Shown here: positions 63,679-64,000 of the stretch, piece by piece
How the letters are laid out: each line of letters opens with the position of its first letter
Position numbering within the stretch: the first letter of the stretch is position 1
Assembly: GCF_000319305.2 (NCBI RefSeq)
Contig: NZ_AMWJ02000001.1
Location: forward strand, 62,001 to 126,000
Direction: 5' to 3'
Length of the DNA stretch: 64,000 bases
Source: Pseudomonas bharatica CSV86
Lineage (GTDB): Bacteria > Pseudomonadota > Gammaproteobacteria > Pseudomonadales > Pseudomonadaceae
The notes under the pieces: generated by a model
The model's input: only the letters and a program-made list of their open reading frames with translations
Told to the model about the DNA's origin: nothing
Database searches by the model: none
Made by a program: the position numbers and the translations under genes

Positions 63679-64000
63679 GTGAGCGATGTTCCAGGTGCTT
63701 CCAATCCCGCTGCCGGGACCCTTTACGTCGTGGCCACCCCATCGGCAACCTGGATGACATCAGTGCCCGGGCCTTGAAGATCCTTGGTGATGTCGCTTTG
63801 ATCGCGGCCGAGGACACTCGCCACTCGGTGCGGTTGCTGCAACATTTCGGCATCAATACGCCCCTGGCGCCCTGTCACGAACACAATGAGCGCGATGAGG
63901 GCAACCGTTTCGTCACCCGTCTGCTGGCCGGGGAAAACGTTGCGTTGATTTCCGATGCGGGGACGCCGTTGATTTCCGACCCTGGCTATCACCTGGTGCG
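63679..64000 (+). CDS. rsmI: 16S rRNA (cytidine1402-2'-O)-methyltransferase RsmI, 5' part with apparent frameshift (cut by window edge)
   Basis: SAM-dependent methyltransferase of the tetrapyrrole methylase fold that modifies C1402 of 16S rRNA. The start is GTG 63679 ([10 protein letters not shown]). The frame breaks at the C run 63737-63740: one more C gives [22 protein letters not shown], the diagnostic RsmI N terminus, and the following [17 protein letters not shown] and [14 protein letters not shown] motifs are in that frame. Continues beyond the window. Confidence 0.92.

Overview
The window reads as a chromosome segment of a Pseudomonas of the fluorescens/putida type. The reasons are the high-GC codon use, the alginate biosynthesis genes, the dauBAR D-arginine locus, the mdeR-mdeA pair, the gene order algW-nif3-cysD-cysNC ... 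yhcB-hydrolase-trpS-zapE ... rplM-rpsI-petABC-sspAB-dolP-diaA-yraN-lpoA-rsmI (the order I know from P. aeruginosa PA4446 down to PA4422), and seven copies of the group's REP/REPIN palindrome (core GTGGGAGCTGGCTTGCCAGC).

Layout. 1-3521 (minus strand): start of the alginate operon, algD-alg8-alg44, with alg44 cut by the window edge. 3.5-4.3 kb: long AT-rich algD upstream region. 4.3-9.3 kb: yaaA, a degenerate secreted NodB-type deacetylase, a PIN-PhoH ATPase, and moaC-moaD-moaE. 9.5-13.1 kb: D-arginine catabolism (dauB-dauA-dauR, minus) facing a basic-amino-acid binding protein gene (plus); the two transcription units share a 15-bp operator-like motif. 13.4-20.1 kb: rhlB-type helicase, a carboxylesterase, and an aapJQMP amino-acid ABC transporter with a good sigma-54 promoter. 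20.2-25.4 kb: algW, nif3-like gene, cysD, cysNC. 25.5-27.3 kb: mdeR/mdeA (methionine gamma-lyase). 27.5-37.2 kb: a type I secretion cluster (HlyB-like ABC exporter, HlyD-like adaptor, an unknown 262-residue membrane protein) with its probable substrate, an about 1800-residue FrpC-like/RTX/subtilase/P-domain chimera.

37.8-54.6 kb is a mobile-element region. An ISPpu12-like ISL3 element (merR, cation transporter, lspA, tnpA; 37798-44161) sits in the yhcB/hydrolase intergenic region with perfect 8-bp target duplications. Its tnpA is interrupted by a second ISL3 element, here called B (arsR, ArsP/DUF318 permease, tnpA; 2985 bp). A second insertion (48559-54607, perfect 8-bp duplications) lies 4 bp before the start codon of a GlxA/AraC-type regulator and consists of one B copy interrupted by another B copy, with an anomalous 81-bp duplication at the junction. 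The two element types share an almost identical tnpA but carry different metal-sensor/transporter cassettes in the same architecture: divergent regulator, then transporter(s), then tnpA in one operon. This is the most interesting system in the window. 55-64 kb is conserved core (ribosomal proteins, cytochrome bc1, sspAB, envelope genes).

Quality caveat. At least seven coding frameshifts (algD, mdeA, hlyD-like, the RTX protein, petB twice, rsmI) are each repaired by adding one base to a G or C run, and the B copies differ from each other at G runs. This looks like homopolymer under-calling in the assembly rather than real gene decay. No tRNA, rRNA or CRISPR array was seen.
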